61,175 nucleotides of DNA from Thioalkalivibrio sp. AKL19 (GCF_000420165.1 NZ_ATUK01000004.1:1-61175); one strand, 5' to 3'. Shown: positions 9,906-19,973, counted from the stretch's first letter. Notes: generated by a model not told the origin, from the letters alone. Numbers and translations are program-made.

Positions 9906-10595
9906 ATGTTTAAAAAGAATGCTGTTGCGGCCGGCATGGCCGCGTTCGCATCCGTCGCCCTGACCGCAGGTTGCGCCGTCGCCGACGGGAGCAAGGGTTC
10001 GGATGTCGACATCACTGCGATGAGCGCCGATGAACTCGCCGAACACCTCATTTTCGAGACGGACAGCTTCCGTGATCAGGAGATGCAGGAAGGCGGTGAC
10101 TGGCGTGACCGCATGACCCAAGACGATCTGCAGAAGGCCTGTTCGATGAAGGGCGATCCGGATGGCGAAACCGCTGGCCAGGTCGTCGCGATGGCCCGTG
10201 CCTCCTATGAGGCGCCGGAGAGCATCGAGCTGGGTGACTGGCGCAAGGGGGCCGAGCTGGCAGATTCCGGCTATGGCTACCGCCAGGGTCATCGTACGGA
10301 CGACCACGGTCAGCGCGAGCCGGGTGGCAACTGCTACAACTGCCACGTGTTCGACCCGCGGGTGTCCGACCAGGGCACCATTGGCCCGAGCCTGCAGAAC
10401 TACGGTGCCAACCGTGGCACCAGCGAAGCGGTTCTGCGCTATGTGCACGAGGTGATTTCCAATCCTCACCAGTACTTCCCGTGCACGCAGATGCCGCGCT
10501 TCAACTCCGACCGTCACCAACTTCTGAGCGACGAGCAGATCAGCCATATCATGGCCTACCTGCTGGATCCGGAGTCGCCGGTCAACAACCAGTAA
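9906..10595 (+). CDS. soxX: SoxX cytochrome c, lipoprotein form, copy 1
   Basis: 229 residues. It has a lipoprotein signal with lipobox LTAGC (Cys23; Ala at +2, which would favour sorting to the outer membrane). An acidic domain of about 80 residues follows (ITAMSADELAEHL...). The SoxX cytochrome domain has CYNCH at 143-147 and a Met heme ligand in CTQMPRF (Met196). It partners SoxA, whose gene ends 28 nt upstream. AGGAGA precedes the ATG. SoxX is usually a soluble ~15-20 kDa periplasmic protein, so the lipid anchor and N-terminal extension are unusual. A strong terminator follows. Confidence 0.93.
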   Translation: MFKKNAVAAGMAAFASVALTAGCAVADGSKGSDVDITAMSADELAEHLIFETDSFRDQEMQEGGDWRDRMTQDDLQKACSMKGDPDGETAGQVVAMARASYEAPESIELGDWRKGAELADSGYGYRQGHRTDDHGQREPGGNCYNCHVFDPRVSDQGTIGPSLQNYGANRGTSEAVLRYVHEVISNPHQYFPCTQMPRFNSDRHQLLSDEQISHIMAYLLDPESPVNNQ

Positions 10596-10613
10596 GCGAT
10601 TCGCTTGTTAGGG

Positions 10614-10642
10614 AGGGCAGTCCTTTTGGGCTGCCCTTTTTT
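10614..10642 (+). terminator. Rho-independent terminator after soxX copy 1
   Basis: Stem AGGGCAG (10614-10620) and CTGCCCT (10631-10637), followed by a run of T to 10642. This separates soxA-soxX1 from the second soxX, unless readthrough occurs. Confidence 0.9.
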
Positions 10643-10677
10643 GAATCACCGCAAGCCCGCGGTTCGCGGTGATTCAA
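10641..10677. terminator. Second inverted repeat after soxX copy 1
   Basis: TTGAATCACCGC (10641-10652) pairs with GCGGTGATTCAA (10666-10677), flanked by T and A tracts. It could terminate transcription in either direction. The same two-hairpin arrangement, partly decayed, follows soxX copy 2. Confidence 0.75.
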
Positions 10678-10686
10678 AAAAGGTTT

Positions 10687-10830
10687 CCCGGGCGCCAGTC
10701 TGGCGGATGCCGGCCACCTGACCCGGGTGGGAGAGGGAAGCCAACAAGGCCCGACGGCTAACGGGCCGGAAAACCTTGAGGGCGCCGGTGTGCCAGCCGG
10801 CAAGAAGCGGCGACAACCGACGCAAGAGGA
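10687..10830 (+). promoter_or_regulatory. Structured leader of soxX copy 2, identity unknown
   Basis: This ~150-nt leader can fold into several GC-rich hairpins. GCCAG/CTGGC lies near 10695-10704, AAGGCCCG at 10746-10753 pairs with CGGGCC (10762-10767) and CCTT (10774-10777), and GCCGG/CCGGC lies at 10783-10801. It does not match a riboswitch class that I recognise. It could be an RNA regulator or just GC-rich pairing. Confidence 0.35.
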
Positions 10831-10840
10831 GACATCAGGG

Positions 10841-11527
10841 ATGCTCGGAAACAAGACAGGCGGGGCGGGCTTGGTCGTTCTGGCGTCCACCGTGCTGATC
10901 GCGGGCTGCGACGGCTGGATGGGCGAGACGAGTGGCGAAGTCGACATTACGGCGATGAACGCCGACGAATTGGCAGAATACCTCGTGCTGGAAACGGACA
11001 GTTACCGTTTCGAGCAGGAGGCGCAGGAAGGGGGCTCGGCCCGCGAGCGCATGAAGCAAGATGGCATTCAGGCCGCTTGTTCGCTCGAGGGTGACCCGGA
11101 TGCGGATACCGCCGGCGAGGTGATCGCCATGGCGCGGGAGAGTTACGAGGAGCCGCCGGGTGGCCCGCGCCTGGGTAACTGGCGTCGGGGCGCGGAACTG
11201 GCGCGTTCCGGCTATGGGTACCGGATCGGTCATCGTAATGACGACCATGGCTCGCGCGAGCCGGGTGGCAACTGTTATGCCTGCCACCAGATGGACCCGG
11301 CCGAGGAGCTCTATGGCACGCTGGGGCCCAGCCTGGCGGGCTACGGGGCGACCCGAGGGAACGACAGTTCGGTGGTGAATTACGTGCATCAGGTGGTGTC
11401 GAACCCGCATCAGTATTTCCCGTGCACCAAGATGCCGCGCTTCGGGCATAACAACTTCCTGACCGAGGAACAGATCGCGCATATCATGGCGTACCTGCTG
11501 GACCCGGAATCCCCGGTCAATCAGTAA
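10841..11527 (+). CDS. soxX: SoxX cytochrome c, lipoprotein form, copy 2
   Basis: 228 residues and plainly a tandem duplicate of the preceding soxX: same acidic N-terminal domain (ITAMNADELAEYL), same heme site (CYACH, 145-149), same Met ligand (CTKMPRF, Met198) and near-identical C-terminus (IMAYLLDPESPVN). The lipobox is LIAGC with Cys23. Here +2 is Asp, the residue that in E. coli retains lipoproteins in the inner membrane, whereas copy 1 has Ala. ATG 10841 is preceded by AAGAGGAG. The long in-frame extension upstream is leader RNA, not protein. The paralogue may serve a different partner or membrane. Confidence 0.9.
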   Translation: MLGNKTGGAGLVVLASTVLIAGCDGWMGETSGEVDITAMNADELAEYLVLETDSYRFEQEAQEGGSARERMKQDGIQAACSLEGDPDADTAGEVIAMARESYEEPPGGPRLGNWRRGAELARSGYGYRIGHRNDDHGSREPGGNCYACHQMDPAEELYGTLGPSLAGYGATRGNDSSVVNYVHQVVSNPHQYFPCTKMPRFGHNNFLTEEQIAHIMAYLLDPESPVNQ

Positions 11528-11572
11528 ACCGGTCACACGGTCGAGGGCGGTCCCGCTGGGCTGTCCTTCTTG

Positions 11573-11604
11573 AGCCACCGCGGCTACGCTCGCGGTGGCT
11601 TTTT
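11573..11604 (+). terminator. Terminator after soxX copy 2
   Basis: A perfect 10-bp stem, AGCCACCGCG (11573-11582) and CGCGGTGGCT (11591-11600), is followed by TTTT. It lies 14 bp before the rlmJ start. Confidence 0.88.
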
Positions 11605-11617
11605 GTTTGAGGGACGC

Positions 11618-12526
11618 ATGCTCAGCTACCAACATGATTACCACGCGGGCAATTTCGCCGATGTGCACAAGCACCTGGTTCTGTGGCAGGTGCTGGAAGC
11701 CCTGCGTGGGCGTGACAAGCCCTTCGTGGCGCTGGATCTGCATGCCGGTGCCGGCGGGTACGACCTGACGGGCGCACGGGCGCGCAAGACCGACGAGGCC
11801 ACCAGCGGAATCGGACGCCTCTGGGCGGCGGAGTCGACCCTGCCGGTCGCGGTCCGGGACTTCCTGGGCACGATGCTGGCGATGCAACCGAGGGCGCCCC
11901 GCCTGACGGAGTATCCGGGCTCGCCGTTGCTGATCCAGGCGCGGTTGCGCGAGCGCGACCGCCTGGTCGCATGCGAGCTGCACCCCGAGGCCTACGAACG
12001 GCTGCAGGCTCGCCTTGGCGGCGACGCCCGCTGCCACGTGCACAAGCGCGACGCGCGCGAGGCGGCGCGGGCTCTGTTCCCGCCGGAGCCGCGCCGCGGC
12101 CTCGCGCTGCTCGACCCGTCCTATGAACGCAAGGCGGAATACCGCGAAGTGGCCGGGATGGTGGCCACCATCCGCCGGCGCTGGAACACGGGGATCATTC
12201 TGGTCTGGTACCCGATCCTCGCAGGGCGACCGGATCACGCCATGCGCGAGCAGTTGCGGGCGGAGCTCGACGATCCGTGGCTGGTCAGCGAGCTGCGCAT
12301 TGCCCCCGACCCCGAGCGCCATTTTGGGCTGGCGGGTTCGGGGATGCTGGTGCTGCGTCCGCCGTGGCAACTGGAGGCGCGTCTGCCCGAGGTGCTGGCG
12401 CCTGTGTGGCAGCTGCTGGACCCGGAAGGCGGGGGCGGGCTGTATCAGGCCGCGGTCCTTGAAAACGGCGTGGGTGACCCTACCTTGCGACGTGTCGACA
12501 TCAAACAAGGGACGAGCAGGCCATGA
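11618..12526 (+). CDS. rlmJ: 23S rRNA (adenine2030-N6)-methyltransferase RlmJ
   Basis: 302 residues. It begins [19 protein letters not shown], the distinctive RlmJ N-terminus. The DxHAGxGGYDL stretch is the SAM-binding motif, and LLDPSYE is the catalytic motif (DPPY in most homologues, here DPSY). The family methylates A2030 in 23S rRNA with SAM. ATG 11618 is chosen; the upstream in-frame codons belong to the terminator. The stop overlaps the htpG start (ATGA). Confidence 0.94.
   Translation: MLSYQHDYHAGNFADVHKHLVLWQVLEALRGRDKPFVALDLHAGAGGYDLTGARARKTDEATSGIGRLWAAESTLPVAVRDFLGTMLAMQPRAPRLTEYPGSPLLIQARLRERDRLVACELHPEAYERLQARLGGDARCHVHKRDAREAARALFPPEPRRGLALLDPSYERKAEYREVAGMVATIRRRWNTGIILVWYPILAGRPDHAMREQLRAELDDPWLVSELRIAPDPERHFGLAGSGMLVLRPPWQLEARLPEVLAPVWQLLDPEGGGGLYQAAVLENGVGDPTLRRVDIKQGTSRP
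12458..12485 (+). promoter_or_regulatory. Probable sigma-32 promoter for htpG
   Basis: CTTGAAA (12458-12464), a 13-nt spacer, and CCCTACCT (12478-12485) resemble the heat-shock promoter CTTGAAA-N13-CCCCATnT. It lies inside the end of rlmJ, 37 bp before htpG. The -35 is perfect and the -10 is partial. The spacer equals that of the grpE and dnaK promoters in this window. Confidence 0.65.
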
Positions 12527-14433
12527 GCGAAACCCAGACCGAACCGAAACCCGAGACCCGCCGCTTCGAAACCGAGGTCAGCCAGCTTCTGCAGCTGATG
12601 ATCCACTCGCTTTATTCCAACCGCGAGATCTTCCTGCGCGAGCTGATTTCCAATGGTGCCGATGCCTGCGACAAGCTGCGCTTCGAGGCCCTCGCGCAGC
12701 CGGATGCGATCCCGCAGCCGGCCGAGCTGGCGATTGATGTCGAGGTGGACCCGGAGGCCCGCACGGTTACCGTGCGCGACAACGGTATCGGCATGTCGCG
12801 CGACGAGGTGGTGGAGCATATCGGGACCATTGCACGCTCGGGCACCAAGGCGTTTCTGGAAAAGCTGACCGGTGACCAGAAGAAAGACTCCCAGCTGATC
12901 GGGCAGTTCGGCGTGGGCTTCTATTCCTCGTTCATCGTGGCCGACCGGGTGCGCCTGGAGACGCGCCGGGCCGGTAGCGAGCCTAGCGAGGGGACACGCT
13001 GGGAGTCGGCCGGCGATGGCGAATACACGCTGGCGCCGTGCGAGCGGGCCGAGGCCGGTACCGAGATCACGCTGACGCTGAAGGAAGACGCCCACGAGTT
13101 TCTCGAACCCATGCGCCTGCGCCACATCATCGGGCGCTATTCGGATCATGTGGCGTTCCCGATCCGCATGCGCAAGCAGGATGACGAGGGCAAACCCACC
13201 GACGAATGGGAGACGGTCAACCGCGCCAGCGCGCTGTGGACCCGTTCGAAGGCCGAGATCAGCGACGAGGAATACCGCGAGTTCTACAAGCACGTCGCCC
13301 ACGACTTCGAGGACCCCATCGCCTGGACCCACAACCACGTGGAGGGACGGCAGGAATACACCACGCTGTTCTACATCCCGAAGCGCGCGCCCTTCGACCT
13401 GTGGGACCGTGACGCCCGCCACGGGGTCAAGCTCTACGTGAAGCGCGTGTTCATCATGGACGACGCGGAGAAGCTGCTGCCCAACTACCTGCGCTTCGTG
13501 CGCGGGGTGGTGGATTCGGCCGACCTGCCGCTGAACGTCTCGCGCGAGATCCTGCAGGACAACCGCCTGGTGGACTCGATCCGCTCCGGCTCGGTGAAGA
13601 AGATCCTCGGCCTGCTGCAGTCGATCGCCGACAACGAACCCGAGAAGTACGCCGAGATCTGGAAGAACTTCGGGCGGGTGCTGAAGGAGGGCCCGGGCGA
13701 GGACTTCGCCAACCAGGAGGCCATTGCGAAGCTGCTGCGCTTTGCCAGCACGCATAACGGCGATGACACCCAGAACGTGGCGCTGGCGGACTACGTCGAG
13801 CGCATGAAGGAAGGCCAGGAAGCGATCTACGTGATTACCGCCGACAACGCCTCCGCCGCGCGCAACAGCCCCCACCTGGAGGTCTTCCGCAAGCACGGGA
13901 TCGAGGTCCTGCTGCTGTCCGACCGGGTCGACGAGTGGCTGCTGTCGCACCTGCGAGAGTTCGATGGCAAGCCGATCAAGAACGTCGCCAAGGGTGATCT
14001 GGATCTGGACAAGATCATCGGCGAGGACACCGAACAGAAGGACGACACCGGCGAACAAGCCGCCGAGGGAGACCTGGGCGATCTGCCGGAACGGCTGCAG
14101 CAGGCCCTGGGCGACCGCGTGGAGAGCGTCCGGCCCTCGCGGCGGTTGGTGGAGTCCCCGGCCTGTATCGTGCTCGGCGAGCACGAGATGGCCCTGTACC
14201 TGCAGGAACTGCTCAAGCAGGCCGGCCAGGAGACCTTCTCCGGCAAGCCGGTGCTGGAGGTCAATCCGGGGCACCCGCTGGTGGAACGCCTCAAGGCCGC
14301 CGAGGGCGACGACTTCAACGATCTCGCCTCGCTGCTGTTCGAGCAGTCCCTGCTGGCCGAGGGCGGGCAGCTGGAGGACCCGACCGGGTTCGTCGCGCGG
14401 CTCAACCGGCTCCTGCTGCAAAAGGCCGCCTGA
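12523..14433 (+). CDS. htpG: Molecular chaperone HtpG (Hsp90)
   Basis: 636 residues, full length. The N-terminal GHKL ATPase has the usual motifs: [29 protein letters not shown] and [11 protein letters not shown]. The middle domain (WTRSK... [14 protein letters not shown]) and C-terminal dimerisation domain follow. It is a cytosolic homodimeric chaperone. ATG 12523 overlaps the rlmJ stop by 4 nt. A heat-shock promoter inside rlmJ can drive it separately. An imperfect hairpin (about 14443-14475) follows the stop. Confidence 0.98.
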   Translation: MSETQTEPKPETRRFETEVSQLLQLMIHSLYSNREIFLRELISNGADACDKLRFEALAQPDAIPQPAELAIDVEVDPEARTVTVRDNGIGMSRDEVVEHIGTIARSGTKAFLEKLTGDQKKDSQLIGQFGVGFYSSFIVADRVRLETRRAGSEPSEGTRWESAGDGEYTLAPCERAEAGTEITLTLKEDAHEFLEPMRLRHIIGRYSDHVAFPIRMRKQDDEGKPTDEWETVNRASALWTRSKAEISDEEYREFYKHVAHDFEDPIAWTHNHVEGRQEYTTLFYIPKRAPFDLWDRDARHGVKLYVKRVFIMDDAEKLLPNYLRFVRGVVDSADLPLNVSREILQDNRLVDSIRSGSVKKILGLLQSIADNEPEKYAEIWKNFGRVLKEGPGEDFANQEAIAKLLRFASTHNGDDTQNVALADYVERMKEGQEAIYVITADNASAARNSPHLEVFRKHGIEVLLLSDRVDEWLLSHLREFDGKPIKNVAKGDLDLDKIIGEDTEQKDDTGEQAAEGDLGDLPERLQQALGDRVESVRPSRRLVESPACIVLGEHEMALYLQELLKQAGQETFSGKPVLEVNPGHPLVERLKAAEGDDFNDLASLLFEQSLLAEGGQLEDPTGFVARLNRLLLQKAA

Positions 14434-14538
14434 CGCGGTCCGCCACCCGTCGGAAACCGCATGTCCGGCGGGTGGACCTGACGCGGGGCCGTGTTCCACG
14501 TTACCCTTACAAGTTCATGTATTAAGAGGGCAAAGCCC

Positions 14539-15021
14539 ATGCAAGTCGCGCAGAACGCCGTGGTGGCCATCCACTACACCCTGACCAACGATGCTGGCGA
14601 GAAGATCGACAGCTCCGAAGGCCGCGAGCCGCTGGCCTACCTGCACGGGCAGGGCCAGATTGTCCCGGGCCTGGAAAAGGAGCTGGAGGGCAAGGCCGCC
14701 GGTGACAAGGTCCAGGCGAAGGTCTCCCCGGAAGAAGGCTATGGCGAGAAGATCGATGCCATGGTCCAGGAGATCCCGATGGATGCCTTCCAGGGCGTCG
14801 AATCCGTCGAGCCGGGAATGCAGTTCCAGGCGCAGACCGAGAACGGGCCGCTGACCGTCACCGTGACCAAGGTCGAGGGTGATACGGCCACGGTCGACGG
14901 GAACCACCCGCTGGCCGGCGAGACCCTGAACTTCGACGTCGAGATCGTCGAGGTCCGCGAGGCCTCCGCGGAAGAGCTGGAACACGGCCACGCTCACGGC
15001 GAGGGCGGTCACCAGCACTGA
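14539..15021 (+). CDS. slyD: FKBP-type peptidyl-prolyl isomerase, SlyD family
   Basis: 160 residues. FKBP core around an inserted flap: YTLTNDAGEKIDSS, YLHGQGQIVPGLEKEL, PEEGYGEK, then a middle IF-type chaperone domain and the return strand LNFDVEIVEVREA. The C-terminus is short and His-rich (HGHAHGEGGHQH), as in metal-binding SlyD. The start ATG 14539 follows AAGAGGG; the frame upstream is not conserved. It is a cytoplasmic folding helper beside htpG. Confidence 0.92.
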   Translation: MQVAQNAVVAIHYTLTNDAGEKIDSSEGREPLAYLHGQGQIVPGLEKELEGKAAGDKVQAKVSPEEGYGEKIDAMVQEIPMDAFQGVESVEPGMQFQAQTENGPLTVTVTKVEGDTATVDGNHPLAGETLNFDVEIVEVREASAEELEHGHAHGEGGHQH

Positions 15022-15065
15022 TCGCGCCGGGCCGGCGATACCGCCGGCCTAGCCGCCTTTTTCGA

Positions 15066-15094
15066 CCCGCCCCGGTGCCGCCGGGGCGGGTTTT
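15066..15094 (+). terminator. Terminator after slyD
   Basis: A perfect 10-bp stem, CCCGCCCCGG (15066-15075) and CCGGGGCGGG (15081-15090), is followed by TTTTA. Confidence 0.9.
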
Positions 15095-15159
15095 ATCGTT
15101 TGGACCCGAGGAAAGTTGACCCGGGCTGCCGCGTATCGATCCGGAGCGAATGGCGCCAT

Positions 15160-15200
15160 ATGCGATTGGTATTGCAAACCATTCGCATTAAGGGTAGTGT
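15160..15200 (+). promoter_or_regulatory. Fur-like operator over a promoter of the tonB unit
   Basis: ATGCGATTGGT (15160-15170) and ACCATTCGCAT (15178-15188) form an 11-bp inverted repeat with one mismatch and a 7-nt spacer. Its arms resemble GCGAATGG-type Fur half-sites. TTGCAA (15172-15177), N17 and TAGTGT (15195-15200) give a plausible promoter under it. The location before tonB-exbBD-hemP-receptor supports iron control. The rest of the 15022-15360 gap holds the slyD terminator and a TATACA at 15326-15331. Confidence 0.6.
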
Positions 15201-15360
15201 GCGCTCTGTTCGTGGGCAGAGCGCTTGGCAATCCGCCGGCCAGCCGCGATAGTCGGATTCCGGGAGATGCGTGACCCATACGCGCCGATGTGCGAGCGGG
15301 TTAGCTTCTCTTCGGTCAAGGCGTCTATACATTCGTGTCCTGCGGCGAGCTAGCTCATCC

Positions 15361-16218
<858 letters not shown>

Positions 16219-16260
16219 AAAGGCGACTTCCGGAAAGGGTGCGCCGCCGAGGGTGATTGC

Positions 16261-17010
16261 ATGAACGAGTTCGATGTTTTCTACGTGTTTCGCCATGGCG
16301 ACCCGGTGCTGGTCGCGGTCTTCGCCGTCTTGTTGCTGATGTCGGGTGCGACCTGGGCGATTGCCGCGAGCAAGCTGTTCACGCTGCTGGGCGTGCGCCG
16401 GGACAACCGCGCCACGCTGGCGGCCTTCGATGCCAGCCAGACGGCCCCGGCCTTCCACGACGCGATCCACGACCAGCGCGGCCCGCTGGCGGTGATCGGT
16501 CAGGAGGCGTTTGCCGCGTTCGACGACTACCGCGGTGTGCGCGACGGCTCGGACAAGGCCGAACAGCGTCTGGACGACCACGTGGTGCGCCGGATTCGCC
16601 AGGCCATGGACCGGCAGCTGCTGCGCATGCAGGCCGGCAACATCGTGTTCGCGTCGGTCGGGGCGCTGGCGCCCTTTGTCGGACTCCTCGGTACCGTCTG
16701 GGGTATCCATGGCGCCCTGATCGACATTTCACGGGAGTCGTCGGTGTCCATGGATCTGGTGGCGGGTCCGCTCGGCGAGGCCCTGGTGGCGACCGCCGCC
16801 GGTCTGGCCGCGGCGATCCCGGCGGTGGCCTTTTTCAATATCTTCAATCGCGCCCAGCGCCTGCTGCACCAGGACTTCGAGGCCTTCGCACACGATGTGC
16901 ATGCGCTGCTGATGCACTCTGACCTGAAGCCCGGCAATGCGCGCGAGGCGCGTGACCGCCGCACCGATCCGCATGCACTGCCGGACGACGGCCTGCACCA
17001 GGAGGGCTAA
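16261..17010 (+). CDS. exbB: ExbB/TolQ-type proton channel protein
   Basis: 249 residues with three hydrophobic segments, near 15-40, about 130-160 (VFASVGALAPFVGLLGTVWGI) and 175-200 (LVATAAGLAAAIPAVAFF). This is the MotA/TolQ/ExbB fold, including the conserved small-residue TM2-TM3 motif. Together with ExbD it forms the inner-membrane proton channel that energises TonB. It is the second gene of the unit, 42 nt after tonB. Confidence 0.93.
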   Translation: MNEFDVFYVFRHGDPVLVAVFAVLLLMSGATWAIAASKLFTLLGVRRDNRATLAAFDASQTAPAFHDAIHDQRGPLAVIGQEAFAAFDDYRGVRDGSDKAEQRLDDHVVRRIRQAMDRQLLRMQAGNIVFASVGALAPFVGLLGTVWGIHGALIDISRESSVSMDLVAGPLGEALVATAAGLAAAIPAVAFFNIFNRAQRLLHQDFEAFAHDVHALLMHSDLKPGNAREARDRRTDPHALPDDGLHQEG

Positions 17011-17013
17011 GCC

Positions 17014-17430
17014 ATGGCCTTCGGACGCATGGGCGACACCAGCGAGCCAATGTCGGACATGAACGTGATCCCGCTGGTGGATGTGATGCTGGTGCTGCTG
17101 GTGATCTTCATCATCACTGCACCGGTGATTAGCCACTCGGTGGATCTGGATCTGCCCCAGGCCACCAGCGAGCCGGTGGACGAGCTCCCGGACAGCGTGA
17201 CGCTGTCCCTGGACGGAAGCGGCGATCTGTACTGGAACAACGAGTCGGTCTCGCTGGAACGCCTACCGGCGCGCCTGCGCGACGCGCTGGAGGCACAACC
17301 CGACATCGCGATCTATCTGCGCGCGGATCGTGACACGCGTTACGAACGCCTGGCCCGGGTGATGGCCGAGGTGCGCCAGTCCGGGGTGAGCCGCATGGCC
17401 TTCGTCTCCGAACCGGAGGGGGAACAATGA
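17014..17430 (+). CDS. exbD: ExbD/TolR-type protein
   Basis: 138 residues. A short cytoplasmic tail (including MSDMNVIP) leads to one TM helix with the essential aspartate, PLVDVMLVLLVIFIITAPV. A small periplasmic domain follows, ending in VRQSGVSRMAFVSE. It lies 3 nt after exbB. Its stop overlaps the start of hemP (ATGA). Confidence 0.94.
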   Translation: MAFGRMGDTSEPMSDMNVIPLVDVMLVLLVIFIITAPVISHSVDLDLPQATSEPVDELPDSVTLSLDGSGDLYWNNESVSLERLPARLRDALEAQPDIAIYLRADRDTRYERLARVMAEVRQSGVSRMAFVSEPEGEQ

Positions 17431-17600
17431 ATTCCGGAACGCATCCACCCGGCAAGCCGGCTGTCCGCCAGGATCCGGGCCCGCGCGAGATCGCCAGCGA
17501 GCAGCTGCTGGGCTCCGCGCGGCAGATCCGCATCTGCCACCGCGGCGAGTGGTACACCCTGCGCCGGACCGCCAACGACAAGCTGATCCTGACCAAGTAA
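17427..17600 (+). CDS. hemP: Hemin uptake protein HemP
   Basis: 57 residues. The conserved HemP core is present: SEQLLGSARQIRI, HRGEWYTLRRT and the terminal DKLILTK. HemP is a small cytoplasmic protein of heme-uptake loci, reported in some bacteria as a regulator or activator of heme-transport genes. The ATG overlaps the exbD stop by 4 nt, so it is cotranscribed and coupled. It strengthens the view that the receptor downstream handles heme or an iron chelate. Confidence 0.88.
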   Translation: MNSGTHPPGKPAVRQDPGPREIASEQLLGSARQIRICHRGEWYTLRRTANDKLILTK

Positions 17601-17747
17601 ACCCCGTGAAACACCGGCCACGGTCCACACCGTGGCACCTGCCAGCCAGGGGAGCCTCTCCCTCAGCCAGCCTCCAATCCGTCACCGATCCGCGGCGCCC
17701 CGGCGTCCGTGGCGGTGTTGATGCTGGCCAACTCAAGGGAGACAACC

Positions 17748-19973
17748 ATGGCTCGAAACCATCTGGCAAGCCGCCGAATCGCACGACCCGCCGACCACTC
17801 GCGCAACTCCGGGGTATGGAGGCGACGTGCCGTCGTACTCGCAATTGCCGGGGCCGTGGGGATTCCCGCGCTGCATGCCGACGAGGCCGCCCCGACCGCC
17901 GAGTCCGGAACCGAGGCCCGGCTGGCGCCGGTGCAGATCCTCGGAGACGTGACCGCGACGCAGCGCCTGCCCGGCTCGGCGGCCGTGGTGGGTCGCGAAC
18001 AGCTGGAAACCGAAGGGACCACGGACATCCACCAGGCGCTCAAGACCGTGCCCGGCGTGTACGTGCAGGAGGAAGACGGGGCGGGTCTGCGCCCCAATAT
18101 CGGGATCCGTGCGGCGCCTCCGGGCCGCAGCAGCAAGGTGACCCTGATGGAGGACAACGTGCTGATCGCCCCGGCACCGTATTCCAACCCGGCGGCCTAC
18201 TATTTCCCGACCACGATGCGGGTCAGCGAGATCGAAGTGCTCAAGGGGGCCCCGCTGTTGCGCCACGGGCCGCAGACCACCGGGGGCGTGATCAATCTGG
18301 TATCCACGCCCATCCCCCGGGAACGCGGAGGCTCCATCGAGACGGTGGTGAACGATCGGGGCGGCACCGACGTGCACGCGATGTTCGGGGATCGCTCCGG
18401 TGACTGGAGCTACATGGTCGAGACCGTCCAGCGCAACGGGGCCGGCTTCAAGGACATCGATCGCAGCAACCGCGATACCGGCTACGACATCCAGGACTAT
18501 GTCGGCAAGCTGCGCTGGGATGGCGAGCGCCAGAGCATCGAGGCCAAGGTCCAGTACTCGGAGGAAACGTCCAACGAGACCTATCTTGGCCTGACCGACG
18601 CGGATTTCGCGCGTGACCCCAATCGGCGCTATGGCCTGTCCGAGATCGATCAGATGGAGAACGACCACCTCGGTCTGAGCGTCACGCATGACATCGATTG
18701 GTCCGAGCGCGTGCGCATGACCACCACGTTGTACCGCAACGAATTCGCCCGAAACTGGTTCAAGCTGGGCGGGGGCGGCTCGTTCATTGACGACGCCAAT
18801 CGGGGCGACGCGACCGCGCAACGAATCCTCCGGGGCGAGGACGATGTGGCGGGGCTGACCTACCGCAACAACAACCGTGAGTATGTGTCCGAGGGCATCC
18901 AGACCGAACTGGGCATGGACTTCGGGGACCACTGGCTGCGTGCGGGTGCCCGCTATCACCAGGACGAGATGGACCGCTTCCAGCCGGACGACATCTACGA
19001 TCAGGTCAACGGTTCCCTGGTCTACCAGGAGACCATCCAGCCGACGGGCAGCAACAACCGGTTCGAGGATGCGCAGGCCCGGAGCTTCTGGCTCGCCGAC
19101 GAGTGGTACGTCAGTGACCGGCTGACCGCCAACCTGCTGCTGCGCTACGAGGATGTCGAGACCTCGCGGACTCAGTATGCCGACACGCAGCGTAACGTCG
19201 TGGATTCGCGGCGCTCCAACTCCAGCAGCGTCTGGCTGCCGGGGGCCTCGCTAACTTACGACTTCACGGATCGCTGGCAACTGCTGGCCGGGGTTCATCG
19301 TGGGTTTGCTCCCCTGGGGGGCGGCGCGACCGAAGAACAGGATCCAGAAACCAGTACCAACTGGGAACTGGGCGCGCGGTATCAGGGCGACCATGCGTTT
19401 GTCGAGGCGATTGGTTTCTACAGCGATTTCTCCGACTTTGTGCAGAACTGCTCGGTGGCGACGCCCTGCTCGGACGGTTCCACCTCCGGGACCTTCACGA
19501 CCGGGGAGGCGGTCATCTCCGGACTGGAGTTGCGGGCCTCCACGGGGATGGATCTGGGATCCTTCCACGCGCCCCTGGAGGCCAGCTACACCTACACCCG
19601 TGCCGAGGCCAGCGCGGACAACCCGGCCTCGGGGCAGCAAGAAGGCGATCGCTTGCAGGGGGTCCCGCGCCACCAGTTCAGCCTTCGAGGGGGCCTCGAG
19701 CACGCGAGTGGCTGGAACCACTACGCGGTCGTGAAGTACATCGACGCGACCTGCAACAGCGATGGCTGTAACCGGAGCGCGGGCGCATTCGACCGCACCG
19801 AGTCGCTGACCACGATCGACCTGGTGAGCCAGTATCCCCTGGGCAGGAACACCGACCTCTATGCCCGGGTGAGCAACGTGCTGGATGAGCAAAGGATCAT
19901 CTCCCGTTCCCCGGACGGTGCCCGGCCCAACGAACCGCGTACGTTCTCGGTCGGGTTAACGCACCGGTTCTGA
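17748..19973 (+). CDS. TonB-dependent outer-membrane receptor, FecA-like
   Basis: 741 residues with an Arg-rich, long signal peptide ending near LHA-DEA. The plug domain (about 60-190) contains NIGIRAAPPGRSSKVTLMEDN, EIEVLKGAPLLRHGPQTTGGVINLV, as in FecA-type ferric-citrate/siderophore receptors. The rest is the 22-strand barrel, ending in an aromatic GLTHRF typical of Bam-inserted porins. ATG 17748 has AAGGGAGA upstream; the in-frame GTG 13 codons earlier lacks one. Substrate is not determinable: ferric carboxylates by similarity, heme by its hemP neighbour. It likely depends on the tonB-exbBD genes just upstream. Confidence 0.9.
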   Translation: MARNHLASRRIARPADHSRNSGVWRRRAVVLAIAGAVGIPALHADEAAPTAESGTEARLAPVQILGDVTATQRLPGSAAVVGREQLETEGTTDIHQALKTVPGVYVQEEDGAGLRPNIGIRAAPPGRSSKVTLMEDNVLIAPAPYSNPAAYYFPTTMRVSEIEVLKGAPLLRHGPQTTGGVINLVSTPIPRERGGSIETVVNDRGGTDVHAMFGDRSGDWSYMVETVQRNGAGFKDIDRSNRDTGYDIQDYVGKLRWDGERQSIEAKVQYSEETSNETYLGLTDADFARDPNRRYGLSEIDQMENDHLGLSVTHDIDWSERVRMTTTLYRNEFARNWFKLGGGGSFIDDANRGDATAQRILRGEDDVAGLTYRNNNREYVSEGIQTELGMDFGDHWLRAGARYHQDEMDRFQPDDIYDQVNGSLVYQETIQPTGSNNRFEDAQARSFWLADEWYVSDRLTANLLLRYEDVETSRTQYADTQRNVVDSRRSNSSSVWLPGASLTYDFTDRWQLLAGVHRGFAPLGGGATEEQDPETSTNWELGARYQGDHAFVEAIGFYSDFSDFVQNCSVATPCSDGSTSGTFTTGEAVISGLELRASTGMDLGSFHAPLEASYTYTRAEASADNPASGQQEGDRLQGVPRHQFSLRGGLEHASGWNHYAVVKYIDATCNSDGCNRSAGAFDRTESLTTIDLVSQYPLGRNTDLYARVSNVLDEQRIISRSPDGARPNEPRTFSVGLTHRF

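Noticed and set aside
10727-10840. N-terminal extension of soxX copy 2 as protein
   Set aside because: It reads through the structured leader, has no signal peptide, and the lipobox requires the start at 10841.
16257-16922. Alternate-frame 221-aa ORF across exbB
   Set aside because: Out-of-frame shadow of exbB, which has the TolQ-type helices.
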